DNA of 64,000 bases from Mycolicibacterium sp. CH28. GTDB taxonomy: Bacteria; Actinomycetota; Actinomycetes; Mycobacteriales; Mycobacteriaceae. Every line of letters starts with the position of its first letter. The stretch's first letter is position 1. The notes under the pieces were generated by a model that was given only the letters and a program-made list of their open reading frames with translations, had not been told where the DNA came from and did no database searches. The stretch spans positions 1 through 64,000 of the forward strand of contig NZ_SRLQ01000010.1 in the NCBI RefSeq assembly GCF_004745805.1. The letters run 5' to 3'. The position numbers and the translations under genes were made by a program. Shown one piece after another: positions 51,073 through 59,966 of the stretch.

Positions 51073-52005
51073 ATGTCCACTTCTCTCGACGTCTCCAAGC
51101 TCGGCGCCCACATCGGCGCGGTGATCTCCGGGGCGCGACTCGGCGGCGATCTCGACCCTGCCACCGTCGACGCCATCCGCACCGCGCTGCTGGAGCACAA
51201 GGTGATCTTCTTCCGCGATCAGCACCACCTCGACGACGACGACCAGGTGGCGTTCGCCGGCCTGCTCGGGGTGCCCACCATCGCCCACCCCACTGTCACG
51301 TCGCGCGGCGAGACGGTGCTGCCCATCGATTCGCGCTACGACAAGGCCAACTCGTGGCACTCCGACGTCACGTTCGTCGACCGGGTGCCCAAGGCGTCAT
51401 TGCTGCGGGCGGTCACCCTGCCCACCTACGGCGGTAGCACGGTGTGGGCTTCGACCGAGGCCGCCTACGACCAGCTGCCGCCGGCATTGCGGGCACTAGC
51501 CGAAAGCCTCTGGGCCACCCACACCAACCTCTACGACTACGTGGACGGGCACCGCGACGTGATCTCCGACGAAACCCGGGAGTTTCGGGCCGAATTCGAG
51601 TCTGCCTACTACGAGACCGAGCATCCGGTGGTACGGGTCCATCCGGAGACGGGCCGGCGCGTACTGGTGCTGGGTCATTTCGTCAAACGGTTCGTCGACG
51701 TGGGCACCAGCGAGTCGGCTGCCCTGTTCGCGCTGCTGCAGAACCGCATCACCCGGCTGGAGAACACCGTGCGCTGGAACTGGCGGGTCGGCGACCTAGC
51801 CTTGTGGGACAACCGCGCCACCCAGCACTACGGCGTGGCCGACTACGACGATCAGCCGCGCTATCTACGGCGGGTGACACTGTCCGGCGACATCCCGGTC
51901 GACATAGGCGGCCGGCCCAGCCGGGCGGTGGCCGGCGACGCATCCGGCTACTCCGACGCCGTTGGCCCCGATGTCGTTGCCGTGCAGCCGGTTGCGATCG
52001 GCTAG
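51073..52005 (+). CDS. TauD/TfdA-family Fe(II)/2-oxoglutarate dioxygenase
   Basis: 310 residues. The facial triad is His96-x-Asp98 (SWHSDVTF) and His252 (TQHYGVADY), with the 2-oxoglutarate-binding Arg266/267 fourteen residues on, and the downstream GDIPVD. Members release sulfite or sulfate from taurine, alkyl sulfates or related compounds, or cleave aryl ethers; M. tuberculosis Rv3406 is an alkyl sulfatase of this kind. The substrate here is not shown by sequence. ATG 51073, no strong ribosome site. It lies between cobN and the DJ-1 gene, which converges on it with only 3 bases between the stops. Confidence 0.9.
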   Translation: MSTSLDVSKLGAHIGAVISGARLGGDLDPATVDAIRTALLEHKVIFFRDQHHLDDDDQVAFAGLLGVPTIAHPTVTSRGETVLPIDSRYDKANSWHSDVTFVDRVPKASLLRAVTLPTYGGSTVWASTEAAYDQLPPALRALAESLWATHTNLYDYVDGHRDVISDETREFRAEFESAYYETEHPVVRVHPETGRRVLVLGHFVKRFVDVGTSESAALFALLQNRITRLENTVRWNWRVGDLALWDNRATQHYGVADYDDQPRYLRRVTLSGDIPVDIGGRPSRAVAGDASGYSDAVGPDVVAVQPVAIG

Positions 52006-52008
52006 GTC

Positions 52009-52629
52009 TCAGACCGCCGTCATCGCGGGGGCGTCCAGGTAGGGCTTGATATTGGCCATCGCCGTTGTGACATAGGTCTCCTTCTCGCCCACCGGCGCGA
52101 AGTAGTGCAGGACGTCCTCGGCGGCGTGAACACCGCGCAGCCGAGCGATCAGCCAGCCGGCGAGATAGGCCGACGACAGGCATCCGCCCGCGGTGGCGAC
52201 GTTGCCCTTCGCGTACAGCGGCTGGTTGAGCACGGCGACCCCCGCGGCCTGTACCCACGGCTTGGTGGTCAGATCGGTGCAGGCGGGAACGCCGTCGAGC
52301 AGACCGAGTTTGGCCAGGATCAGCGTGCCCGAGCACTGCGCCCCGAGCAGCTGACGGGACGGATCCAGCCGCAGGCGGGCCATCAGGTCCTGATCGTCAA
52401 CCACCTCCTTGGTGCGGGCACCGCTGCCCACGATCACCGCGTCGGCCCCGGCGGCCTCCTCCAGACCGACGTGCGAATCGATCACGAGACCGTTCATCGA
52501 TCGAATTCGCTTGTCAGGACTGGCAATCGATACCCGCCAGCCCGCCTCGCGGACGCGGTTGAGCACGCCGAGGGCGATGAGCGAGTCGAGTTCGTTGAAG
52601 CCGTCGAAGGTGAGGATCGCGATGTGCAT
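52009..52629 (-). CDS. DJ-1/PfpI-family protein
   Basis: 206 residues. Class I glutamine-amidotransferase-like fold with the conserved nucleophile Cys99 in LLGAQCSGTLILA, preceded by Glu in the FNELDSL region (nucleophile-partner Glu near 13). It is similar to isonitrile-hydratase or AraC-partner DJ-1 proteins, but no DNA-binding domain is attached. The function is unknown. ATG 52629 is divergent from the MocR gene with a 62-base A/T-rich gap, suggesting that MocR controls it. Confidence 0.85.
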   Translation of the reverse strand: MHIAILTFDGFNELDSLIALGVLNRVREAGWRVSIASPDKRIRSMNGLVIDSHVGLEEAAGADAVIVGSGARTKEVVDDQDLMARLRLDPSRQLLGAQCSGTLILAKLGLLDGVPACTDLTTKPWVQAAGVAVLNQPLYAKGNVATAGGCLSSAYLAGWLIARLRGVHAAEDVLHYFAPVGEKETYVTTAMANIKPYLDAPAMTAV

Positions 52630-52679
52630 GCGACGACCGTATGGCGACTAATGCAGAACAATCAACAAATTGTCATGGA

Positions 52680-52692
52680 TACAATCGCGGGA
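52680..52692 (+). promoter_or_regulatory. Candidate promoter for a leaderless mocR message
   Basis: TACAAT at 52680-52685 is a near-consensus -10 hexamer. The mocR start ATG is at 52692, 6 bases after it, so the first base of the message would be about the A of the start codon. No Shine-Dalgarno sequence precedes the ATG. The region 52655-52685 carries repeated ACAAT/ATTGT elements that may be the MocR operator. Confidence 0.55.
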
Positions 52693-54029
52693 TGGGTCGC
52701 GCACGCTATCGCCGGGTCGTCGACGCGCTAGCCTCCGACATCCGCTCCGGCACGCTCGCTCCCGGGGCACGACTGCCCACACACCGGGAACTGGCCGCCT
52801 GCGAGGGGTTGGCGTTGGCCACCGCATCGCGGGTCTACGCCGAGCTCGCGGCGCTGGGGTTGGTCAGCGGGGAAACCGGCCGCGGAACATTCGTGCGGGC
52901 GCTGACGGTGCCCCCGTCACACGGGATCGACCAGCCTGCCGTCGCCGCCGACGTCATCGACATGAACTTCAACAGCCCCGCCCTGGCCGAACAGGCAGAC
53001 CTGCTGCGAACGGCGCTGCGCGACTTGGCCGCCCGCGGTGATGTCGCAGCGCTACTGCGCTACCAACCACACGCTGGCCAGCCGCACGAACGCTCGGTGA
53101 TCGCCGAGCACCTCCGGGAGCGCGGCCTGCACGCCGACCCGAAGCACGTCCTCATCGTCAGCGGCGCCCAGCACGGACTCGCGGTCACCGTACTGGCCGC
53201 GCTCAAGCCCGGCGACGTGGTGGCGGTCGACGCGTTGACCTACCCGGGATTCAAGGTGCTCGCCGAGGCGCACCAGCTGGAGCTGGTCCCCTTGCCCGCG
53301 GCGAGCGACGGCAGCGATCTCGATGCGCTGGAACGGCTCTGCGCCGCCGAATCGGTGCGGGCGATCTACACCATGCCCACCATGCACAACCCGCTCAGCT
53401 GGATAAGCCCCGCGGACTGGCGGGAACGACTGACCGCCATCGCCCGCCGGCACCGGCTGCTGGTCATCGAAGACGCCGCCTACGCATTCCTGGCCGAGGA
53501 CCCGCCGCCGCCGGTCGCGGCCCTGCTGCCGGAATCGACGGTCTACATCTCCGGGCTGTCCAAAAGCGTCGCCACCGGCCTGCGGTTCGGATTCCTGCGC
53601 GCTCCCGCTGATTTGGTCGCTCCGATCGAGCGTGCCATTCGAGCCACCACCTGGAACGCGCCCCCGCTGGTGACCGCGATCGCAACCTCCTGGATCGAGG
53701 ACGGCACTGTCGCCCGGCTCGAGGCCGCCAAACGTGGCGACGCCCGGCACCGAAACGCCGTCGCCCGCGCCATCCTGACCGGTCACGACCTCGTCGGGCA
53801 CCCGTCGTCCTACATTCTGTGGCTCCCGCTGCCTGCCGACGTGCGCCCGGATCAGGTGGTCGCCGACCTCCTGGACCACCGCGTCGCGGCCACCACCGCC
53901 GAACCGTTCGCCACCACCGGGCACACCCCGCGGGCACTGCGGCTGGCCCTGGGATCGGTCGAGATCGACCAGCTCGAACGGGCCCTGCAGACGGTTGCCG
54001 AGATCGTCGACGACCACACGTATCGGTGA
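52692..54029 (+). CDS. MocR/PdxR-type GntR regulator with aminotransferase domain
   Basis: 445 residues. A GntR winged helix (about 1-70: LASDIRSGTLAPGARLPTHREL and ALATASRVYAELAALGLV) is joined to a class I/II aminotransferase domain (about 95-445) with the PLP lysine Lys291 in ISGLSKSVATGLRFGF and the segment VIEDAAYAFLAED. Such proteins sense PLP or amino compounds and control adjacent genes. It probably regulates the divergent DJ-1 gene and perhaps the dioxygenase. The ATG 52692 appears leaderless. cobG follows 38 bases downstream on the same strand. Confidence 0.92.
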   Translation: MGRARYRRVVDALASDIRSGTLAPGARLPTHRELAACEGLALATASRVYAELAALGLVSGETGRGTFVRALTVPPSHGIDQPAVAADVIDMNFNSPALAEQADLLRTALRDLAARGDVAALLRYQPHAGQPHERSVIAEHLRERGLHADPKHVLIVSGAQHGLAVTVLAALKPGDVVAVDALTYPGFKVLAEAHQLELVPLPAASDGSDLDALERLCAAESVRAIYTMPTMHNPLSWISPADWRERLTAIARRHRLLVIEDAAYAFLAEDPPPPVAALLPESTVYISGLSKSVATGLRFGFLRAPADLVAPIERAIRATTWNAPPLVTAIATSWIEDGTVARLEAAKRGDARHRNAVARAILTGHDLVGHPSSYILWLPLPADVRPDQVVADLLDHRVAATTAEPFATTGHTPRALRLALGSVEIDQLERALQTVAEIVDDHTYR

Positions 54030-54067
54030 ATGGCCGGCACCGCCCGTACCGTGGACGGGTGCACAGA

Positions 54068-55177
54068 ATGCGCGATGACGACGCCTGCCCCGGTGCGTTG
54101 CAGGTGCACCAGGCCGCCGACGGCGCGCTGGCCCGGCTTCGACTACCGGGCGGGATGATCACCGCGGCCCAGTTGGCAGCGCTGGCCCATGCGGCGACCG
54201 AGTTCGGCAACGACGCTCTCGAACTGACCGTGCGGGGCAACCTTCAGCTGCGCGGCGTCCGGGCCGCGGCGGCCGTTGCCGACGCCGCGGCCGCAGCGGG
54301 CCTGCTGCCCTCGCCGACCCACGAGCGGGTGCGCAATATCGTCGCTTCCCCGCTGTCCGGCCGCGTTGGCGGACTGGCCGACGTGCGGCCCTGGGTCGTC
54401 GAGCTCGACGCCGCGATCCAGGACACCCCGGAGCTGGCCGGGCTGCCCGGCAGGTTCCTGTTCGGCATCGACGACGGCCGCGGCGACATCTCGGGGCTGG
54501 CCGCCGATGTCGGGGTGCACGTGACCGCCGAATCCGTTGCGCTGCTGATCGCCGGCCGCGACACCGGCGTTCGGCTGGCCTCCGACCAGGTGGTCGAGAC
54601 CCTGATCGCGGTAGCCCGCCGATTCGTGCAGGTGCGCGGAAAGGCTTGGCGAGTAGCCGAATTAAGCGATCCGGCCGTATTGCTGGCGGATTGGACTGCC
54701 ACCGTGGCCGCCGGGGCCAGTTGGCCGCCGGCGCTGCGTCCGCCGGTCGGCTGGATCGACCAGGACGACGACCGGGTCGCGTTGGGCGCGGGGGTTCGGC
54801 TGGGGGTACTGAGCGCCAGGCAGGCCGAGTTCGTCGCCGCGATCGACGCGCCGGTTGTCATCACCCCCTGGCGGTCACTGCTGGTGTTCGATCTGCCCGA
54901 GGGCGTGGCCGACACCGCGCTGCGGGTTCTCGCGCCGCTGGGATTGGTGTTCGACGAATCATCGCCGTGGCTGGCGGTGAGCTCATGCGTCGGCAGTCCC
55001 GGTTGCGCGAAGTCCCTGGCTGACGTGCGTGCGGAAGCCACCCGGGCGGCACAGGAACACGAGGTCCGCGGGCAGGTCCACTACGTGGGGTGCGAGCGGG
55101 CATGCGGCAGGCCGCCCGAGGGCCGGGTGATGGTGGCGACCGGAGACGGATTCCAGGCGCTGATTCGCGGGTCGTAG
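54068..55177 (+). CDS. cobG: Precorrin-3B synthase
   Basis: 369 residues. Siroheme/4Fe-4S enzyme that contracts the path toward precorrin-3B using oxygen (aerobic route). The ferredoxin-nitrite/sulfite-reductase-type ligands are at the end: SSCVGSPGCAKSLADVR (C-x5-C) and HYVGCERACGRPPEG (C-x3-C). It has the N-terminal ferredoxin-like half (FGNDALELTVRGNLQLRG). ATG 54068 is chosen; GTG 54059, three codons upstream, is possible. It corresponds to Rv2064. cobH begins 9 bases downstream. Confidence 0.93.
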   Translation: MRDDDACPGALQVHQAADGALARLRLPGGMITAAQLAALAHAATEFGNDALELTVRGNLQLRGVRAAAAVADAAAAAGLLPSPTHERVRNIVASPLSGRVGGLADVRPWVVELDAAIQDTPELAGLPGRFLFGIDDGRGDISGLAADVGVHVTAESVALLIAGRDTGVRLASDQVVETLIAVARRFVQVRGKAWRVAELSDPAVLLADWTATVAAGASWPPALRPPVGWIDQDDDRVALGAGVRLGVLSARQAEFVAAIDAPVVITPWRSLLVFDLPEGVADTALRVLAPLGLVFDESSPWLAVSSCVGSPGCAKSLADVRAEATRAAQEHEVRGQVHYVGCERACGRPPEGRVMVATGDGFQALIRGS

Positions 55178-55186
55178 GGTGATCGG

Positions 55187-55813
55187 GTGCTCGACTACAT
55201 TCGCGACGCCGCCGAAATCTATCGGCAGTCGTTCGCGACGATTCGCGCCGAGGCCGATCTGACGCCGTTTCCCGACGATGTCGCGCGGGTCGTGGTCCGG
55301 CTGATCCACACCTGCGGACAGGTCGACCTTCCCGAGCACGTGGGCTTCACCCCGGGAGTCGTCACCGCAACCCACGCCGCACTGGCCGCCGGGGCACCCA
55401 TCCTGTGCGACTCCTCGATGGTGGCAGCGGGCATCACCGCCGCCCGGCTGCCGGCGGGCAACGAGGTGGTCTCGTTGGTGGCCGATCCGCGCGCCCCGGA
55501 GTTGGCCAAGCGCCGGGAGACGACGCGCTCGGCCGCGGGGGTGGAATTGTGGGCCGACCGGTTGGACGGTGCGGTGCTGGCGATCGGTAACGCGCCGACA
55601 GCCCTGTTCCGGTTGCTGGAGTTGATCGACGAGGGCGTGCCCGCGCCGGTCTCGGTGCTCGGCGGCCCGGTGGGATTCGTCGGCTCGGCGCAGTCCAAGG
55701 ACGAGCTGATCGAGCGACCGCGCGGCATGGAGTACCTGGTGGTGCGGGGCCGCCGCGGGGGCAGCGCGATGGCGGCGGCGGCGGTCAATGCGATTGCGAG
55801 TGAACGCGAATGA
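55187..55813 (+). CDS. cobH: Precorrin-8X methylmutase
   Basis: 208 residues. It moves the C-11 methyl group to C-12 to give hydrogenobyrinic acid. The catalytic His41 is in VVRLIHTCGQVD, and GAPILCDSSMVAAGI and GGPVGFVGSAQSKDEL are family motifs. GTG start 55187. Its stop overlaps cobIJ by 4 bases. It corresponds to Rv2065. Confidence 0.96.
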   Translation: MLDYIRDAAEIYRQSFATIRAEADLTPFPDDVARVVVRLIHTCGQVDLPEHVGFTPGVVTATHAALAAGAPILCDSSMVAAGITAARLPAGNEVVSLVADPRAPELAKRRETTRSAAGVELWADRLDGAVLAIGNAPTALFRLLELIDEGVPAPVSVLGGPVGFVGSAQSKDELIERPRGMEYLVVRGRRGGSAMAAAAVNAIASERE

Positions 55814-57264
55814 GCGGGACTTTGTTCGGCGTCGGCCTCGGGCCCGGCGATCCGGAACTGGTGACGGTCAAGGCCGCGCGGATCATCGGCGAGGCCGACG
55901 TGGTGGCTTATCACAGCGCCAGGCACGGGCGCAGCATCGCGCGGGGTATCGCCGAGCCGTATCTGCGGGCCGGCCAGCTCGAGGAGCACCTGGTCTACCC
56001 GGTGACGACCGAGACCACCGAGCATCCCGGTGGCTATGCCGGCGCGATGGAGGATTTCTACCGGGAGGCGGCCGACCGGATCGCCGCGCACCTGAATGCC
56101 GGGCGCGATGTCGCGCTGCTGGCCGAGGGCGATCCGCTGTTCTACAGCTCCTACATGCACATGCACTCCCGGCTTACCGAGCGATTCAACGCGGTGATCA
56201 TTCCGGGGGTGACGTCGGTGAGCGCGGCGTCGGCCGCCATCGCCACTCCCCTGGTGACCGGCGACGAGGTGCTCTCGGTGCTGCCGGGCACCATGCCGGT
56301 GCGCGAGCTGGCCCGGCGGCTCGCCGATGCCGACGCTGCCGTGGTGATGAAACTGGGCCGCACGTATCCGCAAGTGCGGGAAGCTCTTTCGATGGCGGGT
56401 CGACTGGGCGACGCGTTCTACGTCGAGCGGGCGAGCACCGACGCGCAGCGGGTGCTACCCGCCGGCGAGGTGGACGTCGACACTGTGCCGTACTTCTCGA
56501 TTGCGGTTGTCCCGGGCGGCCGGACAACCAGATCGGTGACGGGTGGCGTCGCGGTGGTGGGCCTCGGCCCCGGCGATGTGGATTGGATGACCCCGCAGAG
56601 CCGACAGGAGTTGGCGGCGGCGAGCGACCTGATCGGCTACGGACCGTATCTGGACCGGATCCCGTTGCGCGCCGGTCAGGTCCGTCACCCCAGCGACAAC
56701 ACCGACGAGCCGGCCCGGGCCCGGCTGGCATGCGAGCTGGCCGAACAGGGCCGCGCCGTCGCGGTGGTCTCTTCCGGAGATCCGGGGGTGTTCGCGATGG
56801 CCACCGCAGTGCTCGAAGAGGCCAAGCAGTGGCCCGAGGTCTCGGTGCGGGTGATCCCGGCGATGACGGCCGCCCAGGCGGTCGCCAGCCGGGTCGGCGC
56901 GCCGCTCGGCCACGACTATGCGGTGATCTCGCTGTCCGACCGGCTCAAGCCGTGGGACATCATCGCCGCCCGGCTCTCGGCTGCCGCCGCGGCGGATCTG
57001 GTGCTGGCGATCTACAACCCGGCATCCAAGAGCCGGACCTGGCAGGTCGCCGCAATGCGCGATCTGCTGCTCGAGCACCGCGAGCCGGGCACCCCGGTGG
57101 TGATCGGCCGCGACGTGGCCGGCCCCGCCGAATCCGTGCGAGTGGTGCGGCTGGCCGACCTCGACCCGGCCGATGTCGACATGCGGTGCCTACTGATCGT
57201 CGGCTCGTCGCAAACCCAGTGGTATGGCGACACGGTGTTCACTCCGCGGCGCTATCCGTCCTGA
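55810..57264 (+). CDS. cobIJ: Fused precorrin-2 C20-methyltransferase and precorrin-3B C17-methyltransferase
   Basis: 484 residues with two tetrapyrrole-methylase domains. Domain 1 (CobI, about 1-240) has GVGLGPGDPELVTVKAARII and LLAEGDPLFYSSYMHMH. Domain 2 (CobJ, about 245-484) has VVGLGPGDVDWMTPQSRQ, VVSSGDPGVFAMA and LVLAIYNPASKSRTWQ. Both SAM-binding sites look intact. The fusion is the normal mycobacterial form (Rv2066). ATG 55810. It ends 43 bases from the convergent cobK stop. Confidence 0.96.
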   Translation: MSGTLFGVGLGPGDPELVTVKAARIIGEADVVAYHSARHGRSIARGIAEPYLRAGQLEEHLVYPVTTETTEHPGGYAGAMEDFYREAADRIAAHLNAGRDVALLAEGDPLFYSSYMHMHSRLTERFNAVIIPGVTSVSAASAAIATPLVTGDEVLSVLPGTMPVRELARRLADADAAVVMKLGRTYPQVREALSMAGRLGDAFYVERASTDAQRVLPAGEVDVDTVPYFSIAVVPGGRTTRSVTGGVAVVGLGPGDVDWMTPQSRQELAAASDLIGYGPYLDRIPLRAGQVRHPSDNTDEPARARLACELAEQGRAVAVVSSGDPGVFAMATAVLEEAKQWPEVSVRVIPAMTAAQAVASRVGAPLGHDYAVISLSDRLKPWDIIAARLSAAAAADLVLAIYNPASKSRTWQVAAMRDLLLEHREPGTPVVIGRDVAGPAESVRVVRLADLDPADVDMRCLLIVGSSQTQWYGDTVFTPRRYPS

Positions 57265-57307
57265 GGCCGGCACCGATTCGCTCTCCAGATCGCGGTGGTC
57301 GGCGTTG

Positions 57308-58033
57308 TCAGGGCAGTCGTCGCACCCAGTCCAGTGCCTGCTCCACGGTGCTGACGGTCTGCACACCGGCCGGCAGCGCGGGACGGTCGATCATCACGAC
57401 CGCCACGCCAAGGTTGCGGGCGGCCGCCAGCTTGGCTTCGGTCAGCGCTCCCCCGCTGTTCTTGGTCACCAGCACATCGATCCGGTTGTCCTGCAACAAG
57501 GTGCACTCATCGGCATAGCCGTACGGGCCGCGCGATAACAGCACCTCGTGACGTCGCGGCAGCACGTCGGGGTCAGGCGGGGTCACCACCCGGATCAGAA
57601 ACCACGCGTCGCTTGTGGTGAACGGCGCCACCCCGGAGCGCCCCGTGGTCAGGAATACCCGCGAATAGCCTTGCCGGGCAACGGTGTCAGCGGCATCGGA
57701 GTCCGAACCCACCACGATGGCGTCGCCCGGATCCCAGGCCGGGCGGGCCAGCACCAGGTGCGGCAACTTCAGATCGGCGCATGCTTGTGCCGCATGGGCG
57801 GTCATGGTGGCTGCGAACGGGTGGGTGGCGTCGACGACCGCGCTGACGTCGTTGTCACGCAACCATTGCTTCAGCCCGGACACCCCGCCGAAGCCGCCGA
57901 CGCGGACCGGCCCGGCCGGCAGTGCGGGATCGGGCACCCGGCCGGCCAGCGAGCTGACGATATCGATGCCCGGATGCAACCGCGCCGCCAGCGACCTGGC
58001 CTCACCCGTTCCGCCGAGCAGCAGGATCGGCAT
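57308..58033 (-). CDS. cobK: Precorrin-6A reductase
   Basis: 241 residues, NADPH-dependent reduction of precorrin-6A. It has an N-terminal Rossmann-like ILLLGGTGEARSLAARL, the VDATHPFAATMTAHAAQAC motif and a late VLVTKNSGGALTEAKLAAAR. ATG 58033 shares one base with the cobM stop (TGATG). It is the last gene of the minus-strand unit SDR-cobL-cobM-cobK. Confidence 0.95.
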   Translation of the reverse strand: MPILLLGGTGEARSLAARLHPGIDIVSSLAGRVPDPALPAGPVRVGGFGGVSGLKQWLRDNDVSAVVDATHPFAATMTAHAAQACADLKLPHLVLARPAWDPGDAIVVGSDSDAADTVARQGYSRVFLTTGRSGVAPFTTSDAWFLIRVVTPPDPDVLPRRHEVLLSRGPYGYADECTLLQDNRIDVLVTKNSGGALTEAKLAAARNLGVAVVMIDRPALPAGVQTVSTVEQALDWVRRLP

Positions 58034-58788
58034 CAGTGCCTGCTACCCCGGGTGCGCCCGGAGGAGTAGAGGTAACTGTCGGTGAAGCCTTCGGCGGCAA
58101 GCACATCGCCGACGATGATCACCGCGGTCCGGGTGATCGACGCGTCGTGCATCTGCGCGGCGATGCCGGCGAGCGTGCCGCGCAGCACCACCTCCTGGGG
58201 CCAGCTGGCGAAGGCGACCACGGCGACCGGGGTGTCGGGCCGATAGCCGCCTTCTAGCAACTGCGGGACGATCGCGTCGATCCGGTGGGCCGCCAGATGT
58301 ATCACCAGGGTCCCGCCGGCCTTGGCCAGCGTGCCGAGATCCTCGCCGCCGGGCATCGCGGTCGACAGCGTTGCCACCCGGGTCAACGTGACGGTCTGGG
58401 CAACTCCTGGCACGGTCAGCTCGCGGCCGAGCGCCGCGGCGGCTGCCGCGAAAGCCGGTACGCCGGGCACAATCTGGTAGCCGATGCCCAGCGCGTCGAG
58501 GCGGCGGCGCTGCTCGGCGACCGCGCTGTAGATGGCTGGGTCGCCGGAGTGCAGCCGGGCCACGTCATGGCCGGCCGCGTCGGCGGCGGCCAGCTCATCG
58601 ATGATCTGATCGAGGGTCAACGGGCCGGTGTCGATCACCCTGGCATCCGGCGGGCACAGCGCCAGCAGATCCTCGGGCATGATCGACCCGGCGTACAGAC
58701 ACACCTGGCAGCGCTGCAGCAGCCGCTGGCCGCGCACGGTGATCAGGTCGGCCGCACCGGGCCCGGCGCCGATGAAGTAGACCGTCAC
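58033..58788 (-). CDS. cobM: Precorrin-4 C11-methyltransferase
   Basis: 251 residues, tetrapyrrole methylase. Key segments are YFIGAGPGAADLITVRG, CLYAGSIMPEDLLALCP and RLHSGDPAIYSAVAEQ. The GTG start 58788 overlaps the cobL stop by 4 bases (GTGA). A longer frame to 58833 lies inside cobL and is not needed. Confidence 0.95.
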   Translation of the reverse strand: MTVYFIGAGPGAADLITVRGQRLLQRCQVCLYAGSIMPEDLLALCPPDARVIDTGPLTLDQIIDELAAADAAGHDVARLHSGDPAIYSAVAEQRRRLDALGIGYQIVPGVPAFAAAAAALGRELTVPGVAQTVTLTRVATLSTAMPGGEDLGTLAKAGGTLVIHLAAHRIDAIVPQLLEGGYRPDTPVAVVAFASWPQEVVLRGTLAGIAAQMHDASITRTAVIIVGDVLAAEGFTDSYLYSSGRTRGSRH

Positions 58789-59966
58789 AGGGTGGTCACC
58801 GCCCACTGGGTGATCGGCATTGCCGGACGCCAACCGGTGAACCCGCCGAGCGGCTCGCCCCGGTAGTGCTGGAAGCGCCGAAGTTCACCGCCGAGTCGCG
58901 AATACCATTCGACCAGAAGGGCTTCCGACTCCGCGGTCACCGCGTTGGCGACCAGGCGACCGCCGCTGGACAGCTGGTCGACGCATGCCGACAACAGCCC
59001 CGGTTTGGTGAGCCCGCCACCGACGAAGATCGCGTCGGGTCGTGCGGCGCCACCGAAATCCTCGGGCGCCGCACCCCGGACGTCGACGGCGACACCGAAC
59101 GCGTGGGAGTTGGTGACGACCCGCTCACGGCGTTGGACGTCGGCTTCGAACGCCACCGCCCGGCAACCGGGCGCGCTGCGGCACCATTCGACGGCAATGC
59201 TCCCGGACCCCGCGCCAACGTCCCACAGCAGTTCCCCGGGGCGCGGTGCGAGAGCAGCCAACGTGACCGCGCGGATGGTCTGCTTGGTGATCTGTCCGTC
59301 GTGGCGGAAGAGGTCGTCGGGCAGGACTTGACCGACCCGGTCGTCGGGGAGGTAGCGGACGGCAATGACGTTGAGGGCATCGACATCGGGTGGCGCGGCG
59401 GCAGCCCAGGAGTCGGCGGCTCGGGTGCGAACTCGCTCCGACGGACCCCCGAGCTGCTCCAGAACGGTGAATTCCGATGTGCCTCGGCCGGTTTCGGTCA
59501 ACAGCCGGGCCAGTTCGGCGGGTGTGCCGGCGTCGCGGGACAGTACTACCGCCTGGCCGCCGCGACGGACCGCGGTGTGCACCGGCGCGGTGACCAGGCT
59601 GATGATCTCGGTGTCTTGGGCGGCCCAGCCCATCCGGGCGCAGGCCAGCGTCACCGATGAGACATGCGGCAGCACCCGGACGTTGTCGGTGCCGTGAAGG
59701 CGGATCAGTGAGGTACCGACACCGTGTAGTAGCGGGTCACCGCTGGCCACCACGTGGATATCGCCGGCGGGGGCGTCGTCGAGCAGCCGTTCCAGAGCGG
59801 GCAGCATCGGCGAGGGCCAGCAGCGCCGCGGGGCGGCGATGGTGTCGTCTAGCAGGTCGAGCTGACGAGACGAACCGTAAATGGTTGTGGCCCTGAGCAA
59901 TTCGTTCTTCGACTGGTCCGACAGACCCGCCATGCCGCCGGCACCGATGCCGACCACGATGATCAT
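58785..59966 (-). CDS. cobL: Precorrin-6Y C5,15-methyltransferase (decarboxylating)
   Basis: 393 residues. The N-terminal CbiE methylase domain (about 1-200: VVGIGAGGMAGLSDQSKNEL and HVVASGDPLLHGVG) is fused to a C-terminal CbiT methyltransferase/decarboxylase (about 205-393: GELLWDVGAGSGSIAVEWCR). Methylates C5 and C15 and removes the acetate carboxyl group. ATG 59966 overlaps the upstream SDR stop by 4 bases. Confidence 0.95.
   Translation of the reverse strand: MIIVVGIGAGGMAGLSDQSKNELLRATTIYGSSRQLDLLDDTIAAPRRCWPSPMLPALERLLDDAPAGDIHVVASGDPLLHGVGTSLIRLHGTDNVRVLPHVSSVTLACARMGWAAQDTEIISLVTAPVHTAVRRGGQAVVLSRDAGTPAELARLLTETGRGTSEFTVLEQLGGPSERVRTRAADSWAAAAPPDVDALNVIAVRYLPDDRVGQVLPDDLFRHDGQITKQTIRAVTLAALAPRPGELLWDVGAGSGSIAVEWCRSAPGCRAVAFEADVQRRERVVTNSHAFGVAVDVRGAAPEDFGGAARPDAIFVGGGLTKPGLLSACVDQLSSGGRLVANAVTAESEALLVEWYSRLGGELRRFQHYRGEPLGGFTGWRPAMPITQWAVTTL

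Noticed and set aside
55788..57518. Plus-strand frame overlapping cobIJ in another phase
   Set aside because: cobIJ has all motifs of two methylase domains in its own frame; the alternative is Arg/Gly-rich without domains.
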